Positions 1 to 12,000 of a stretch of 64,000 nucleotides of DNA are shown here, piece by piece. Under the pieces are notes generated by a model. That model searched no databases. It had not been told where the DNA came from and saw only the letters and a program-made list of their open reading frames with translations. Every line of letters starts with the position of its first letter. Within the stretch, counting starts at the first letter, position 1. The position numbers and the translations under genes are program-made. Origin of the DNA: Echinococcus granulosus (lineage: Eukaryota; Platyhelminthes; Cestoda; Cyclophyllidea; Taeniidae); contig NW_020170400.1 in NCBI RefSeq assembly GCF_000524195.1, positions 1,000,347 to 1,064,346 on the forward strand, in the 5' to 3' direction.

Positions 1-175
1 CCACTTTGTACTTTGAATTAGCCCCCTTGTACCTCGCAGGGTGGGCTGGCTTTTTGGGCCATGCCAATAGCCCAGACGCCTTCTCTGCGCTGAATATATA
101 TTCTGCCCGAGTGTTTTGTTTTCTTTCATCTTCAGGGAGTCTCGGGACGCTACAGCATGAACATTAATTGACAGC
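1..175 (+). repeat. Dispersed repeat R1, copy a (truncated by window edge)
   Basis: The sequence matches, at roughly 85-90% by eye, the reverse complement of 49320-49490, including the blocks GCCCCCTTGTACCTCGC, ATGCCAATAGCCCAGAC and TTCAGGGAGTCTCGGGA. More diverged copies lie at 18425-18625 and 35955-36205. Its right end is close to CTACAGCAT near base 160. The left part presumably lies outside the window. No terminal inverted repeats or poly(A) tail are visible, so the class (SINE, TRIM or other) is unresolved. Confidence 0.75.
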
Positions 176-1603
176 ACATGAAATGACTGCAGTATTACGG
201 CTTAGATCTCTTTTGCTTGTTGGAATTTTAGTAGCGGAATGGTTATACTCTAGTGCGACCGTGGCAAAAACAGCCGCATCCTTGTCCATGACTAAGAAGA
301 GAAAAACTTGTTTTTTAGTAACGGAGGATGCAGTGATTGCCGACTTCGCAGGCCATGGCCAACTCAATTTTCTTTAGAAAAAGATATGACCTTTTAGATA
401 TTTTAGTCGGTGCATTTTACAGGATCACCAGATCACTTTGTGGTCGGATATATCCCACATTTTGCTCTTTAAGTGTCCATTTATGCATGATACTTTGAAC
501 TTGCCTTAAAAACCCAGGAAGGTTTTGCGCAGTACCCAAGCTGCTATGCGATGAGTCGCATGCTCTGGTATTATTTATGTCTATCATTTTGGCTTCAAGA
601 GACGAGAAAAATAGCGTTACAACAGTTAATATGCTGCTTGGCTTTTCGTGATTAATGACCATTAAACTATGCATTGACTTTATCAAAAAGAGGAAAGCAA
701 GAGCTGTCTTTAAGGTACGAGAGCGCTTCTGTGATTATGTTTCCCGGTACTACCATCTTCATCTCAGGTTTACATCTAGCATGCCTATAGAAGAAGTAAG
801 TGTAATTTCATGCATCAAGGGCTGCAAGGTGCTTGCAGATGTGACTGATAAATATCCCTCCTTCTTCTCTTTCCCAAAACACAAAAGCACTAGATTGTCG
901 AGAGGAAAAGCAAAGGCAACGCAAGGATAACTGGGTGCTTTATTCCGATTTGTTTCTGTTACTACGATATCCATAAAACAGTCACTTTAAAAATCCATAT
1001 CACTTAAAATTGACCTAGAGCCCCTGACTCTGCAGTTGTATGGAATATTAACCTTATTCCGAATTTTTTAGATTAATAAGATCATTCTCAAATGTTATGA
1101 GTTAAAACAATTTGATGTGATGGGAAGGGTACTAGCTGCTTTCATTTAAGCAATAACGTCACCGTTGTGTTTCCGACTTTGTCAACGTGACAGCGGTTTA
1201 AAGTGAAGCACTCTTCATGGGACATAATTCTCTTTAACAAAATATGAAAACTTTTGCACCTCAAAAAGCCTAAGATAAAACGCACGAGACAAAAACAGAA
1301 ACTGTTTACAGGTGTGTATGGCCGATGGTTATGTAGCCATTGATCCCGCTTCACTCGCACCGCTGCTCATGTCAACAATTGTCTTAAACCTCTTTTCGAA
1401 CGTCTCTAGCGTCGATTCTCACCAACGCGGATTTGTGTTCGTTACCATCTCCGTAGCCCAGTCTCTCATTTATATCACGAGAAGATTGCATAATTTAAGT
1501 GCAATGCAGCGTGACAAGAGCTGACCCCACAATCGATGTTAGAACACGTGAAACACCCATGTGTTCCTGGTGTGGCTAAGTTTGGCCCACCTCGTAAACA
1601 TCA
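176..1603. other. Upstream intergenic region, no gene seen
   Basis: Only short random-looking frames occur here. The stretch must contain the promoter and any 5' untranslated exon of the transporter that starts at 1604, but I see no convincing TATA element or first-exon signal. Confidence 0.4.
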
Positions 1604-3361
1604 ATGTATGGCGCCCAGATAGACCAAATTTTCGAAACCCTTGTTGGTGGACTAGGTGCATGGCAGGTCTGGATCATTCTCCTCATTTCTCTTTCCTTCT
1701 CAAATAATATGATAATCTCCGTCTTCTTCAACTCTGTCCCGCGACACCGTTGCCGTGCTGACGCTGCACTAGAAGCCTGGTTTCAAGGTTTCAATTTCAC
1801 CTATGTGGCCCGATTCCTAGGCCCGGTCGATGAGTCTAATAATCACTTTCGACAGTGCCGAAGATATGCCGGTAGGGCGCCTACCAACATTACCACCTCG
1901 GCACTCTTTGAATTCTATAGAAGTGCTCGTGATCATGTCATCACTGCGAACTACACCTGTTTTGATGGTTATGTCTTCGAATATTCGGAGGTTCAGTACA
2001 AAGGTGGGATCGTTCAACAATGGGAGTTGGTTTGCGACGAGGCCTGGCAACTGCCGTTCAACGAGAGTGCCTACATGGTTGGAATGATGGTTGGATTCAT
2101 TTTTGGTGGATGGCTGAGTGATCGTGTTGGAAGACGCAAAGCTATGGTCATTTCTGGTTGTGGAGAGATATTGGCAGGGCTAGCCACAGCTTTAAGTTTA
2201 AGTCACTGGTTCTACGTTATTGGAAGAGTTGCTTTAGCCACATTTGTTACAGCTCGTGGTTCAGCTTATGTCGTTTTGACGGCAGAAATCACCACCGCTA
2301 AATGCCGATCGACTCTCTCTGCCATTGGCATGGTTCTGCAAATCATTCTACAAGGCTGTATGATTGGAATCCTGGCCATATACGTAACTAATTGGAGATT
2401 ATTCATCATCCTCAACAACCTTCCAAGTATCCTTGTCATCTTACACATCTGGTTACTTCCAGAATCACCCAGATGGCTAGCGGCCTGCGGAAGAGCGGAG
2501 GAAGCTGCTCATATTCTCTACTCAGCATATCGGTTTAATTCCCGATTTCGTAAACCTCAGCCAGAAGTTCTCATGACTACTGAGGAATTCCTCCAACATG
2601 TGGGATTAGGTCCAAACGGACGGCAAGATGTCATTCTTCGAAATATACGTCTACGAGCTATCTACTCATCCAATGAGAGCGCGAGTGAATTCGCCATTTG
2701 GCAGCTCTTCAAACCACATCTAATTAAAATTACGCTCCTTTCAACTTCGATTCTCACTTGTCAGATAACCTGCATTTTTGGAATGGTATTTTTTGCCAGT
2801 AACATAAAACTGCATGTCTCTTTTGTTACGATTGTTAATTCATTAGCGCAGATACCTGGGTGTATTCTGGCCGCTGCACTCTATCGATACTGCAAATCGC
2901 GCAGACTTCCACTTCTCGTGGTCTACGTGGTTGTGGTAATCATGGGTGCAGTAGCCGCATTCCATACAATGTATTTCCAACCAACTACCGACGCCATGTT
3001 GAATATGTACAGTAATGTCATTATTCTATTCCTCTCCGCTGTCCAGAGAATGCTCTTTATTTACGTGCCAGAGTTGTACAAGCCTATCTATCGAAATAGA
3101 GGATTTGGACTAGCAGCTGGGATGGCAAGATTAGGAGCCTTATGGTTTCCTGTGATTAATCGCCTCGACAAGGAAGTGATGCATGGCTTACCCTTGGTTG
3201 TGTATACCTTCATTATGGTGCTGCAATTAGTTTTGATTCTCTTCTTGGAGGACACAACAGGACTGGCTAGGCGATCAACTATCACAGTCTCTCCAATGGA
3301 TGAAAGAGTGGAAACGGAAGAGCCCCTACAAACGCAGGAAAACCCATCCCATGGCTTGTAA
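1604..3361 (+). CDS. SLC22-like organic cation/anion transporter (MFS), single exon
   Basis: An uninterrupted 585-residue frame encodes a major facilitator transporter of the SLC22 group, a plasma membrane carrier for organic ions or zwitterions. The family N-terminus is present, with one hydrophobic segment at about 21-42 followed by PRHRC (46-50). A large Cys-rich extracellular loop (about 45-155) has several N-glycosylation sequons and the motif WELVCDEAW (140-148), which matches the family's WDLVC region. The MFS loop signature WLSDRVGRRKA is at 170-180 and PESPRWL at 286-292, followed by the second six-helix half and a short cytosolic tail. The length is normal for the family (about 550-600), and the ATG begins the usual short cytosolic N-terminus. 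It has no introns, unlike its neighbours. Substrate and OCT/OAT/OCTN subgroup cannot be read from the sequence. Confidence 0.88.
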   Translation: MYGAQIDQIFETLVGGLGAWQVWIILLISLSFSNNMIISVFFNSVPRHRCRADAALEAWFQGFNFTYVARFLGPVDESNNHFRQCRRYAGRAPTNITTSALFEFYRSARDHVITANYTCFDGYVFEYSEVQYKGGIVQQWELVCDEAWQLPFNESAYMVGMMVGFIFGGWLSDRVGRRKAMVISGCGEILAGLATALSLSHWFYVIGRVALATFVTARGSAYVVLTAEITTAKCRSTLSAIGMVLQIILQGCMIGILAIYVTNWRLFIILNNLPSILVILHIWLLPESPRWLAACGRAEEAAHILYSAYRFNSRFRKPQPEVLMTTEEFLQHVGLGPNGRQDVILRNIRLRAIYSSNESASEFAIWQLFKPHLIKITLLSTSILTCQITCIFGMVFFASNIKLHVSFVTIVNSLAQIPGCILAAALYRYCKSRRLPLLVVYVVVVIMGAVAAFHTMYFQPTTDAMLNMYSNVIILFLSAVQRMLFIYVPELYKPIYRNRGFGLAAGMARLGALWFPVINRLDKEVMHGLPLVVYTFIMVLQLVLILFLEDTTGLARRSTITVSPMDERVETEEPLQTQENPSHGL

Positions 3362-6065
3362 GAACGAAAAATCTCAAGTTCATTGAACTTTATCCTACTA
3401 AATTCGGTTGGTTTTATAATACAGGTTTCGTTGATCAAAGTTTTTGTGACTTTGCGCCTTATAGCTGGCTCTGCTTTTACTTTCATTATGGGAGAATTTC
3501 GAGTTCATTTTGAAGTAGTTTGGTGGTATTTGAATTTCTGTGAAAATCTGATTAATGAAAGTTTAATTGTCTCAAAGCTCTGAGTCGATCTTTCTCATAA
3601 CGAGGCATTTCGAGTGGAAGGAAATACTTTTTTACAGTTGCAGGCATCCAGTAGTTATTGGAAGTGGAAAAAATTACTAAGAAATCCTATTTATCGTCGA
3701 AAGGTTGTCTTAGGATGGAGATGGAGACCTCAGAGACTGAAAGCCACCATCGTTAACCGTACATTAAAACAAATGTCACACCACACTGTAGCCTCGCCTA
3801 CTTTTGTGGGTCATTTTTGGAACTTCTTTGGACACAACAAACTGCAATTGATTGCGAGACAGATCACATTGCGGAGAGAGTGCTACCCAGCAGTGGTGGC
3901 ATAAGCCTGTATATCTCCCCAGAGTTTCGATCACCGAGCCCCTCATAAGGCTAATTGTACCGGAAGAGACCTTGGCCTTAAGGGTGCGTAGAGTTCTACA
4001 GCGAACACATTCTGTATGTCACTCACCTCTTGTCGCAATTTTTGCCTAGAGTAATATCAGATGATTTCTCTTGAGGATAATCACGACCCCAAAAAAAACA
4101 TCCCAGTTTAAACATTTTATAATTTTCCGTTTTCGAAAATAAATCCTCTTTCAAGCCAAGTTTCTGAACATTTTAGGGTATTTCTCAATTAGCACTGACG
4201 CTAAAAATATCTCCCGATAGGTCAGAGTGGCTTACACCTTACGTGTGCTAGTAGTCGCTTTGACGTTAAGGTCATTCACAAAGGCAAAGTATATGCGAGA
4301 ATGATGACTATCCATTTACTTAGATTGTAGGCAGTGAGGACCTTTATTCTCAAGTATTTATCGCTTATTTTCCGGTTCGGGTAGTCACAGAGTTAGCATT
4401 CACCTACTTTTGGTTTACAACAGTCTAGTTTAAGCAAATGTGTCTACCTTTTCTTGCAAATTAACTGCGACTTGCCAGTACTTGGTTTCCCTTCATGGGT
4501 TTTTTTGCAAAAGAAGACATCGGTTTAATGCATAAGCAGAGTACCTCCGCAGATTCAATGATCGACAGCAGATATTTTTCGATATTAGCGCTTAAAGTTA
4601 TCCACCATTCGACGGAACTAAAAGTGTTCTTTACTTGGGTCAGTTTTGCTTACCTTTGCTACGAATGTGCAACAATATAAAATGAAGAATTCCTTTTAAA
4701 AATCTAGAAAAATGGTTGTCTGATTTAATCCTTATTTGAATACGAAACCTCTTAATTGTGCTTTTCGATTGTTTTCTTCTGTCAATCATTAGACCATCAA
4801 TTGACATATGCGTTTGACTCATGTGATTCATACTTGCCTGCTACACAACTCCAGTTTAATTCGATTTCAAACCTGTAGAAGCTTCTTGCAAAGCTTCCTG
4901 TTTAGCAATGGGAAAGGTGAGGCAACTAAGCACACCGCTCAGAGGTAAAGTAAAAAATTGAGGTGATGATGGATACATGACATCCAGTAAGAGCCCTTGG
5001 TTTTTGATCCTTGCTGTTGAGTGAAATACACGGAGTTCAACGTGTCAAAATCAACAGCCTGTAATGCGGAAAGTTGTGGAGGCCGCCAGGCCAATGACTG
5101 TTTTAATGGATGCCAATAAGCTTTTGAGATGAAAAGAGATTCTTGGATTCCAAAATTTGTTAAGCTAACGGTCCTATCTTCTATGAATAGTTGTGTATGT
5201 GCTTCAGCAGAGAATCTGATGGGTTTTCATCAATCCAATCGACAAGACCTTTAGTACGGATGCCTTTGGTCTCGATCAGTGCCATTATGCGTGTATAATT
5301 GCCTGATAGCTGAGACAGGGATTGGTCCCATTATTGGGTATTTATAGTATTCTGATTTCATTTAAAGCCTATCTATGCGGAAGAGAAAGGGGAGAAGGAA
5401 TTTTAAGGCGCTCTGGGAAGGTTAAAAAGTAAGGCACTAAAAGGCAACTTGTAAAAAAGCGGATCAGGAGCACTTTTATAGGGTTGCAGTCACTTCCAGT
5501 ATTGCCATTGGTTACGTTGCTCTCAAAAACCTCCACTCTCCACAGATATTCGAGGCACTGCTTCATACCAAGAGGGTGTAGGAAGGATGCTGCCATTCAT
5601 TGTTTCGTATAGCGAAAAGCAGAAACGCACAAAAACAAAAGCTTTTAAGAAAGAATTAAGACTGTTCAATCAATTAACTAATCAGCCGGAAGACAGAGAC
5701 AGATGATTTTTTGCCAATATTTGAAACGCACTGTAAGAGCAAAATTTGCAGTCTTGTGCCTCTTTCAAAAGCGATTATATGAAAGTAATTTCCTATAGTT
5801 ACTTCTATAAGAAGTTATTTGGTTTCTTTATTTAGTCTAAATCGTTTATAAATAATGAAATTCACCGAATAAACACTTAATAAATCACTTTCAATATAAA
5901 GATTTATAGTACAGGGTCTCTGAGGCTTTCATAAGTACTTCTTCTCACATGAAGGCCATCTCTGCAAATTCTACTAATTGTGCTCAATACACAAGACAAC
6001 AAGTGATATATCTCTAGGAAGGGGAGGAGATGAAAAGAAAATAAAGGTAGATAAAAAAGGTGGAC
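3362..6065. other. Intergenic region between the transporter and the ANKRD50-like 3' end
   Basis: No coding region was found. The genes on either side converge here. An AATAAA at 4138-4143 (+) could serve the transporter but is 0.8 kb past its stop. TTTATT at 5827-5832 could serve the minus-strand ANKRD50-like gene. Confidence 0.4.
5827..5832 (-). terminator. Candidate poly(A) signal of the ANKRD50-like gene
   Basis: AATAAA on the minus strand, about 235 nt beyond the stop codon ending at 6066. It was chosen only on motif and distance. Confidence 0.3.
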
Positions 6066-9000
6066 TCAAATATGAGTCTCGGCATGCGTCCGTGACTCCT
6101 GTTGCTGCAGTTGTTGAACCTGCGATTTCTCCATCTTCCTGTCTTTTACAGGAACCGTCGAGACGCCTGGACTTCCTGGTGTTGATGTGGTCTTCTTCCT
6201 CCTTACTCCCTTCCATGCTCCCTGGATCGCCGCCTTGACTCTGGATCCATGATGTTGGCGCTCCGGAGATGTTGACTGTCTACTTTTTGTACCTTTCTTA
6301 ATTTTACTTCCACGTTCAACCGCTGCCTCCGCCATCACTGTCACCTGCCGCCTGCTCACCCATACCGATGATTCATACTCCGAGTCAGTTACCTCGTTTA
6401 AATTAATTACATCTTCGCCTAATTTAGTGTTTACTATCAGTTGAATAGTAGGGCGGTCTGAAGAGGGCTTCTGAATGTCCTCTTTAAGTATTTGCGTTGC
6501 AGCACTGTAGTGGTATGACATTGCAGCCGATTCGCTCACAACTGGTGAAGCAATTGGACCACCAGAGAAGGTGAGATTCGCCGGCGCCTCCATGTTCTGG
6601 TGCGGTACTGATCCAACCTCTTCGACTGTATAAAAATTTGAAGGTCTTTGGGAATGAATGGTTGCTGTTGGTGTGTTTTCCACCGTAGAGGAGGCTTTTG
6701 TGGTAGTTGCCGCACAAGACGGGGTTGCTAGCACTTCTGGTGGTGGAATTTCACCTGAAAGAAGGCAATGATTTTTCAATTATACGTCCTATGAACTGCG
6801 CTCAAGCGAAGCTGAGAATATTTCGCGTACAAGAGGGAATTTAATTAGAGCGGTAATATATGAAATAGTCAGTGGCAGGTCTGTCCTGTCACTCGTGTCG
6901 GGGACAAGTACGGTTTGGACACTATTAACCAGGATAACAGACAAGTGTTATTGCATGTATGATGGTGGTTTAGCCTTTAAGGACGAAATTCTCTGTTAAT
7001 AAAGGCAAAACATCCTCAAGTGTCTACTGGTACGAACAACTTCAAGTGCATTTGTACAGCGATAAAACGCTCAGCCACATTTGGACAAAGATGCTTATGT
7101 GCATTTCGGTGAAAGTACAGCAGAGCGTACATTCCTGTCAACCTTGAGCACATGGAACACTTGATCCTGGACGCCTGATTACTGCATAATCTGGAGTGAA
7201 ATCGCATAGTAGACCAACCATTTTTTAATCTCAGTAAGGGCAATCATTTATGAGCATTTATAAAGCGATTTAGGATGGCTGCGGTGCTGCAATGATGGTA
7301 GTGTTGACAATTCCATTCCAGAAGGACAATAGTCCTAATTTTGCTGACCAGACATCATGTTAAAAAAATGCAATATGGGTCATAATATAAATGACCAAAC
7401 CTACGGAGTTTAACAACTAAAAGCTTCACAGAAAGTTCATCATCAAAACATAGAAACATGTTTCTAAGTCCTTACTCTGAAATTGCGATACATTTAGCTG
7501 AAACTGCGAATGCTGCATCACTGGAACAAAGTAGGGTGCTTGAGCCGGCACTAAAATGCCCTGTGGTGAGAGCACATAGGCCGGTTGATAGACCGGCTGC
7601 TGTGATTGGTTCCGATCGAAGGTCGTCGGTTGGGTGGCGAATAACATTGATGGAGTATAGATGGGTTGCGTCGTCTGTGGCGTGGGACACCATACGGGAG
7701 TGGGTGAAATTTGGAGCCCCTGTGGAAATAGAGATTGCCATTGACTAGGATCAAAGGTCATGGGAGTAGAGGACCATTCTGATAGTTGCTGTTGTTGGGG
7801 CATTTGAACGTATGGCTGTTGTTGATGTTGTTGTCGACACGATCTCAAGTGCGGAGGTGGTGCAGGAACAGCATTTATTAGCGCGATTGAAGGTCTAGCA
7901 TAGGCTCCTGTTGTCATATCATCTATGATAAGTGACAAAGTAATTAGTTTGCACCTACATCGATCAAAAATGGAAATAGGGTATCATGTAACAAGCTTCA
8001 ACGATTATCAACCTGACATTCAAATTTTTAATTTCTAAAAAAGCGGTCCTTTTAAATTTGTGATAAGAAACTGCTTTTGTTCGTTTGATAAGTGACTGAA
8101 CATAGCATTGGTTATCTCCAGACGTTCACTCACTACCCATTCCACAATTCCAAGGCGCAACTTTACTCCCAAAAGACTAGGCATGCTCAGTGTGACATAG
8201 ACGGCATGCAGAACTCTTTACCAAGAATAACTATCTCATTGACGGGGTAAAACTCTAGTAAAATAGAAAAATTATTTTGTTCTTCCTGAGAAACAGCAAG
8301 GTCTGGTGAAAAGCGTTCTATTCTTAAAGGGCAAGGCCAATGCCATTCATTAAAATGTATGTCCGTGATGAGATCAACGCTTTTGAAAGGTTAGAGAAGG
8401 GGGGTATTATTGATAATCACAACATTTTTGGCATTAGGCAGATCATCGCATGATCGCGTGGGAAGTATAAATTTGGCAAATGGAAGGATTGCCCGATTCT
8501 GGGAGTCGTTTAGACGTCCATCATTTGTGGAATATGGGGGTTGAGAAAGTACTTCCGCCCGTTTTTAAAATTTCAATCTCTTCTGGTCTAAATGTGAGGA
8601 ATGAGGTCTTGCATTATCACGTAGGAAGAACTCTTTCCCCCAATCGAATCGCTAGCATTGATGGCTTCTGAGAGCGTGGTTTTCTGCTGCGTTTCTGAGG
8701 CTGTATTATATTAAGTGGATATATTTCTACTCATCGTCTTTTGGCCTGTAGAGGGATGTTCTTGGTGAATATTTACCTCTACGGTACCTCATACAGAAAA
8801 CCTGGTCATCCGGTAAGAATGAGGCGGTAAATTAAAAGGGTGCGATGGGTGAAGAGTACATTTTTTGAAACAAACAAGGACACGACTGTTGCCCTAACAA
8901 CAGAATACCAAGATTATTTCTCGTCACAATTAAGTCAGTCAGTCAGCATCGAAAGTGCATAAAGCATTGTTGAAAAGTCCGTGCTAAGATTTGTCTCCAC

Positions 9001-12000
9001 CACGAAAGAAAACATGTTTTTAAAAAACAATCAGGGGTAGTCAGTCAGTAATAAGTGCCATTCTCACAAGAAAACGTACGATATCATTCTTTATACCGAA
9101 AAAATGGGCTGTAAGAAACTTGAAAGTTTAAGATGGGATTGGGTGGAGTGGAAGGGGAATCTTGACAAAGAATACAGCAAATATGCTACACTACCAATTA
9201 ATGTGGATTGATTCTTCAAATTAGCCAGTGTTTTAATACTTTATACTGATTAATTCCAAAAAATTCTACAGTATTTTCCTGTAAAAATATGGTAAATTGC
9301 CTCAGCCTTTACTCACTCTAAACAGTAGTCTAACTTGCCCCAAATATAGTCAAATAAGAGATGCGTGCAATTCGCTACAAAGTACTTAACTTCGTGAAGA
9401 TTAATTTACTCAGGGTGATCTGATGCCCAAATTCAATGACATTTCAGGGGACTTAGAATGACTTATCATTAAGAAGATACGTGGCAACACTTAGTAACAA
9501 TTTACGTAAAATCCAAAATTTTGGTACGTTTCAACTCCGTGACTTAATTTAACTCGTGGAGACTTGCAAAATCAATGCAGCTTACGTCTATTTCCCTCGT
9601 AACTTAAACCTTTGTATCAAAATATACCCGGTTCAGAAGCAAGTTTACTTCCCCAGCAAAGTTTAAACGAGAAACTAAGAAATGCAGAGATTTCTTGAGA
9701 AATTTATTATACAGCATCTGAAACGGCTGCAGCAGTAGAATGCACAGTTTAGGAAAGTTGACAAAAGGTATATCTTGTGGGAAAGGACTGTCAATTCATG
9801 GTAATGATGAATCAAACACCGCTAAGAACAGCTTTCAGTGAAAATAGTACAGTAGCCCATTTTAGCCTAACTCAGATATGAAGAGAAAGTGGTGCTGAAG
9901 TCAACCTGCCCTAATGATGGTAGAACTCGGATGTGGGAAGGGAAACCAAACTTCTTAAGAAACAACCAGGACTAATCAGTCATCAGAAAATGCCACCCTT
10001 ACAAGGCAACGCACGACCTCATTCGTCATACCAAAAGGCTTATCTGTGAGATTTACACTCTAGAGTATGATTAAGTGAGATGGGAGATGCTACCCCATAC
10101 TCATCCTTCCTGTTCCCCCAATTGTTGATCGTCACCCTTTTTGGCATTGACATTAGACAGTTACATGTTTACAAGCAAAATCTCTAAATGATAAAGTTCT
10201 TTATGTTTCCATGACACCGGTTAGAATGACATTATAACCGTCGATTTTTGCGTATTTATCAAATTAATATTTTATAGAACCCCCGAATACTTCAATGTCA
10301 AGGCAATTTTTTTGCTATGCATGTCAAACACAAAGTCCATTAAGACTCCCAACCATTCTTTACACTAATGATTGCCAATTCCTTTATAGTGACAGGTTTT
10401 ATTACGGATTTTGACGAGATTTGAGGTGTTACATTGGTGGAAACGGTAAGCGAGTCTGTTCCGAGCGAAGAAAAACAACTCTAAACACAACGGAAGAAAG
10501 ATATCGGGTACCGATTGTTGAATCAGCAGATGAACAAAAACGGAGTCTACTTCTGACAAATTCTAAACTCCGATTCTGCATAATAACCATTGAGGGAGAA
10601 TAAAATATCAACAAAGCGCAGTTAACTTTAAAGAAGGCGTCTCTATATTTACCTGACCTAAAAGAGGATGATCTATCCCTTCCCAGTGTTGACTTTAGAC
10701 AACGTGACAAACATACAGGATAGACTTGTCCATCAATTATCACTCCCTCTCGGATGGATTCTCCTCTAATACAGTTCATCACATTCAGAGGTTCTGGCTG
10801 GATTTATGTCATGAATTGGCACTCCTTGACCTACTCCGCGGTTGGCTTCAGTACACACCAGAGTTTGTTGTGATCGAAGGAGAAAGGGTGACCGCAAGGA
10901 GTGCTGAGGGCAAAGCTCAAAAAAGAAAGCAAGTTTAAAAGGATTTAACAGACGTTTAATGCACCTTTAAACACGTAAATTCTATGGTAGCCAACAAAGT
11001 TTTTACAGTCTAGGATTGAGTAGAATTCAACATTTATTTATTACATATTCTTCGTGAAGAAGATTTTCTTGTGGAAAAGCTTGACTTACGTCTAACCTTA
11101 CCAGCATTTGATGCCAGGCGAATGAGGAATAAGTGGAAACTAACAGAGAGCACAAAGTTGAATATCGTACCAAAAGATCAAAAGCCCCTACAAGTTACAA
11201 CGAACAGCTGTAACGAAGTTATTTATAAGATCCGCACCAACTTTAATCAATTTAGAATACTGGTACGACGTTAAACTTTTCTAAATTTAACAATACTGGC
11301 TGAGGTTCCCTCTTTTTGGAGAATAAAGTGTTACAGATTGTGTCCCACAGTGAAAAAAATTGTCTCTGTTATAATCATCCAGCGATTACCTTGCCTTTAC
11401 TTTAACACAAGCTTGGCTTTCTTTGCCTCCCTAAGTGATGATTTAGCAATTGGACGATTGATTTAAACACCTAAGCAGTTAAGCTTACCAAAATAAAGAA
11501 ACTTTGTGAGTTGTCGAGATATTATGAGCTAGGTTTTTTCTAGCTCCTCTTTAAATGGAAATAGGAAAAACTCACTGCAAATATTAAACTGAAGGCAAAT
11601 CTTTGTTTTTTAAAAGACCATCGTTTTGTGTGTTGGACATGCTTTCCGCTAATGGGAAGAAAACCAATTAGGACATTTCATGGCAGCGGCTGGAGAAATG
11701 AAGAGTAGATAAAGTAAGGGGACACTTGCTGCGTCTATTCAAGTAGTGTGAACAAGTTGTACAGGACCAAGTGTTAAGCTTGATTTTGAAAAACTGCTCA
11801 CTTTGTTGTTGTTGCTGTAGCAATGTTGGTCCACTGGTAATCACCGTTCTTCCCATCTTTATATGTCCCTCGAAGCCACAGGCACCGGGAATCACTGAAT
11901 CCGCCGCATTGACATCGACCTTTTCCTGCTCTAATACTGTCACCTGTCGTGTCTGAGGCTGTTGACTATGATGCAGCTGCCGGTACTGTCGATGCTGTTG

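Larger units (their letters stand above)
7923..11801. other. ANKRD50-like intron 8, carrying repeats
   Basis: A 3.9-kb intron (phase 1). It holds a copy of repeat R3 at about 8880-8965 and both recognised copies of repeat R2. No coding exon was found, and phase and homology across the junction need none. Confidence 0.7.

Noticed and set aside
6066..6779. Open frame considered as a separate gene of 237 residues
   Set aside because: Its in-frame acceptor and phase continue exactly from the exon at 7476-7922, so it is the last exon of the ANKRD50-like gene.
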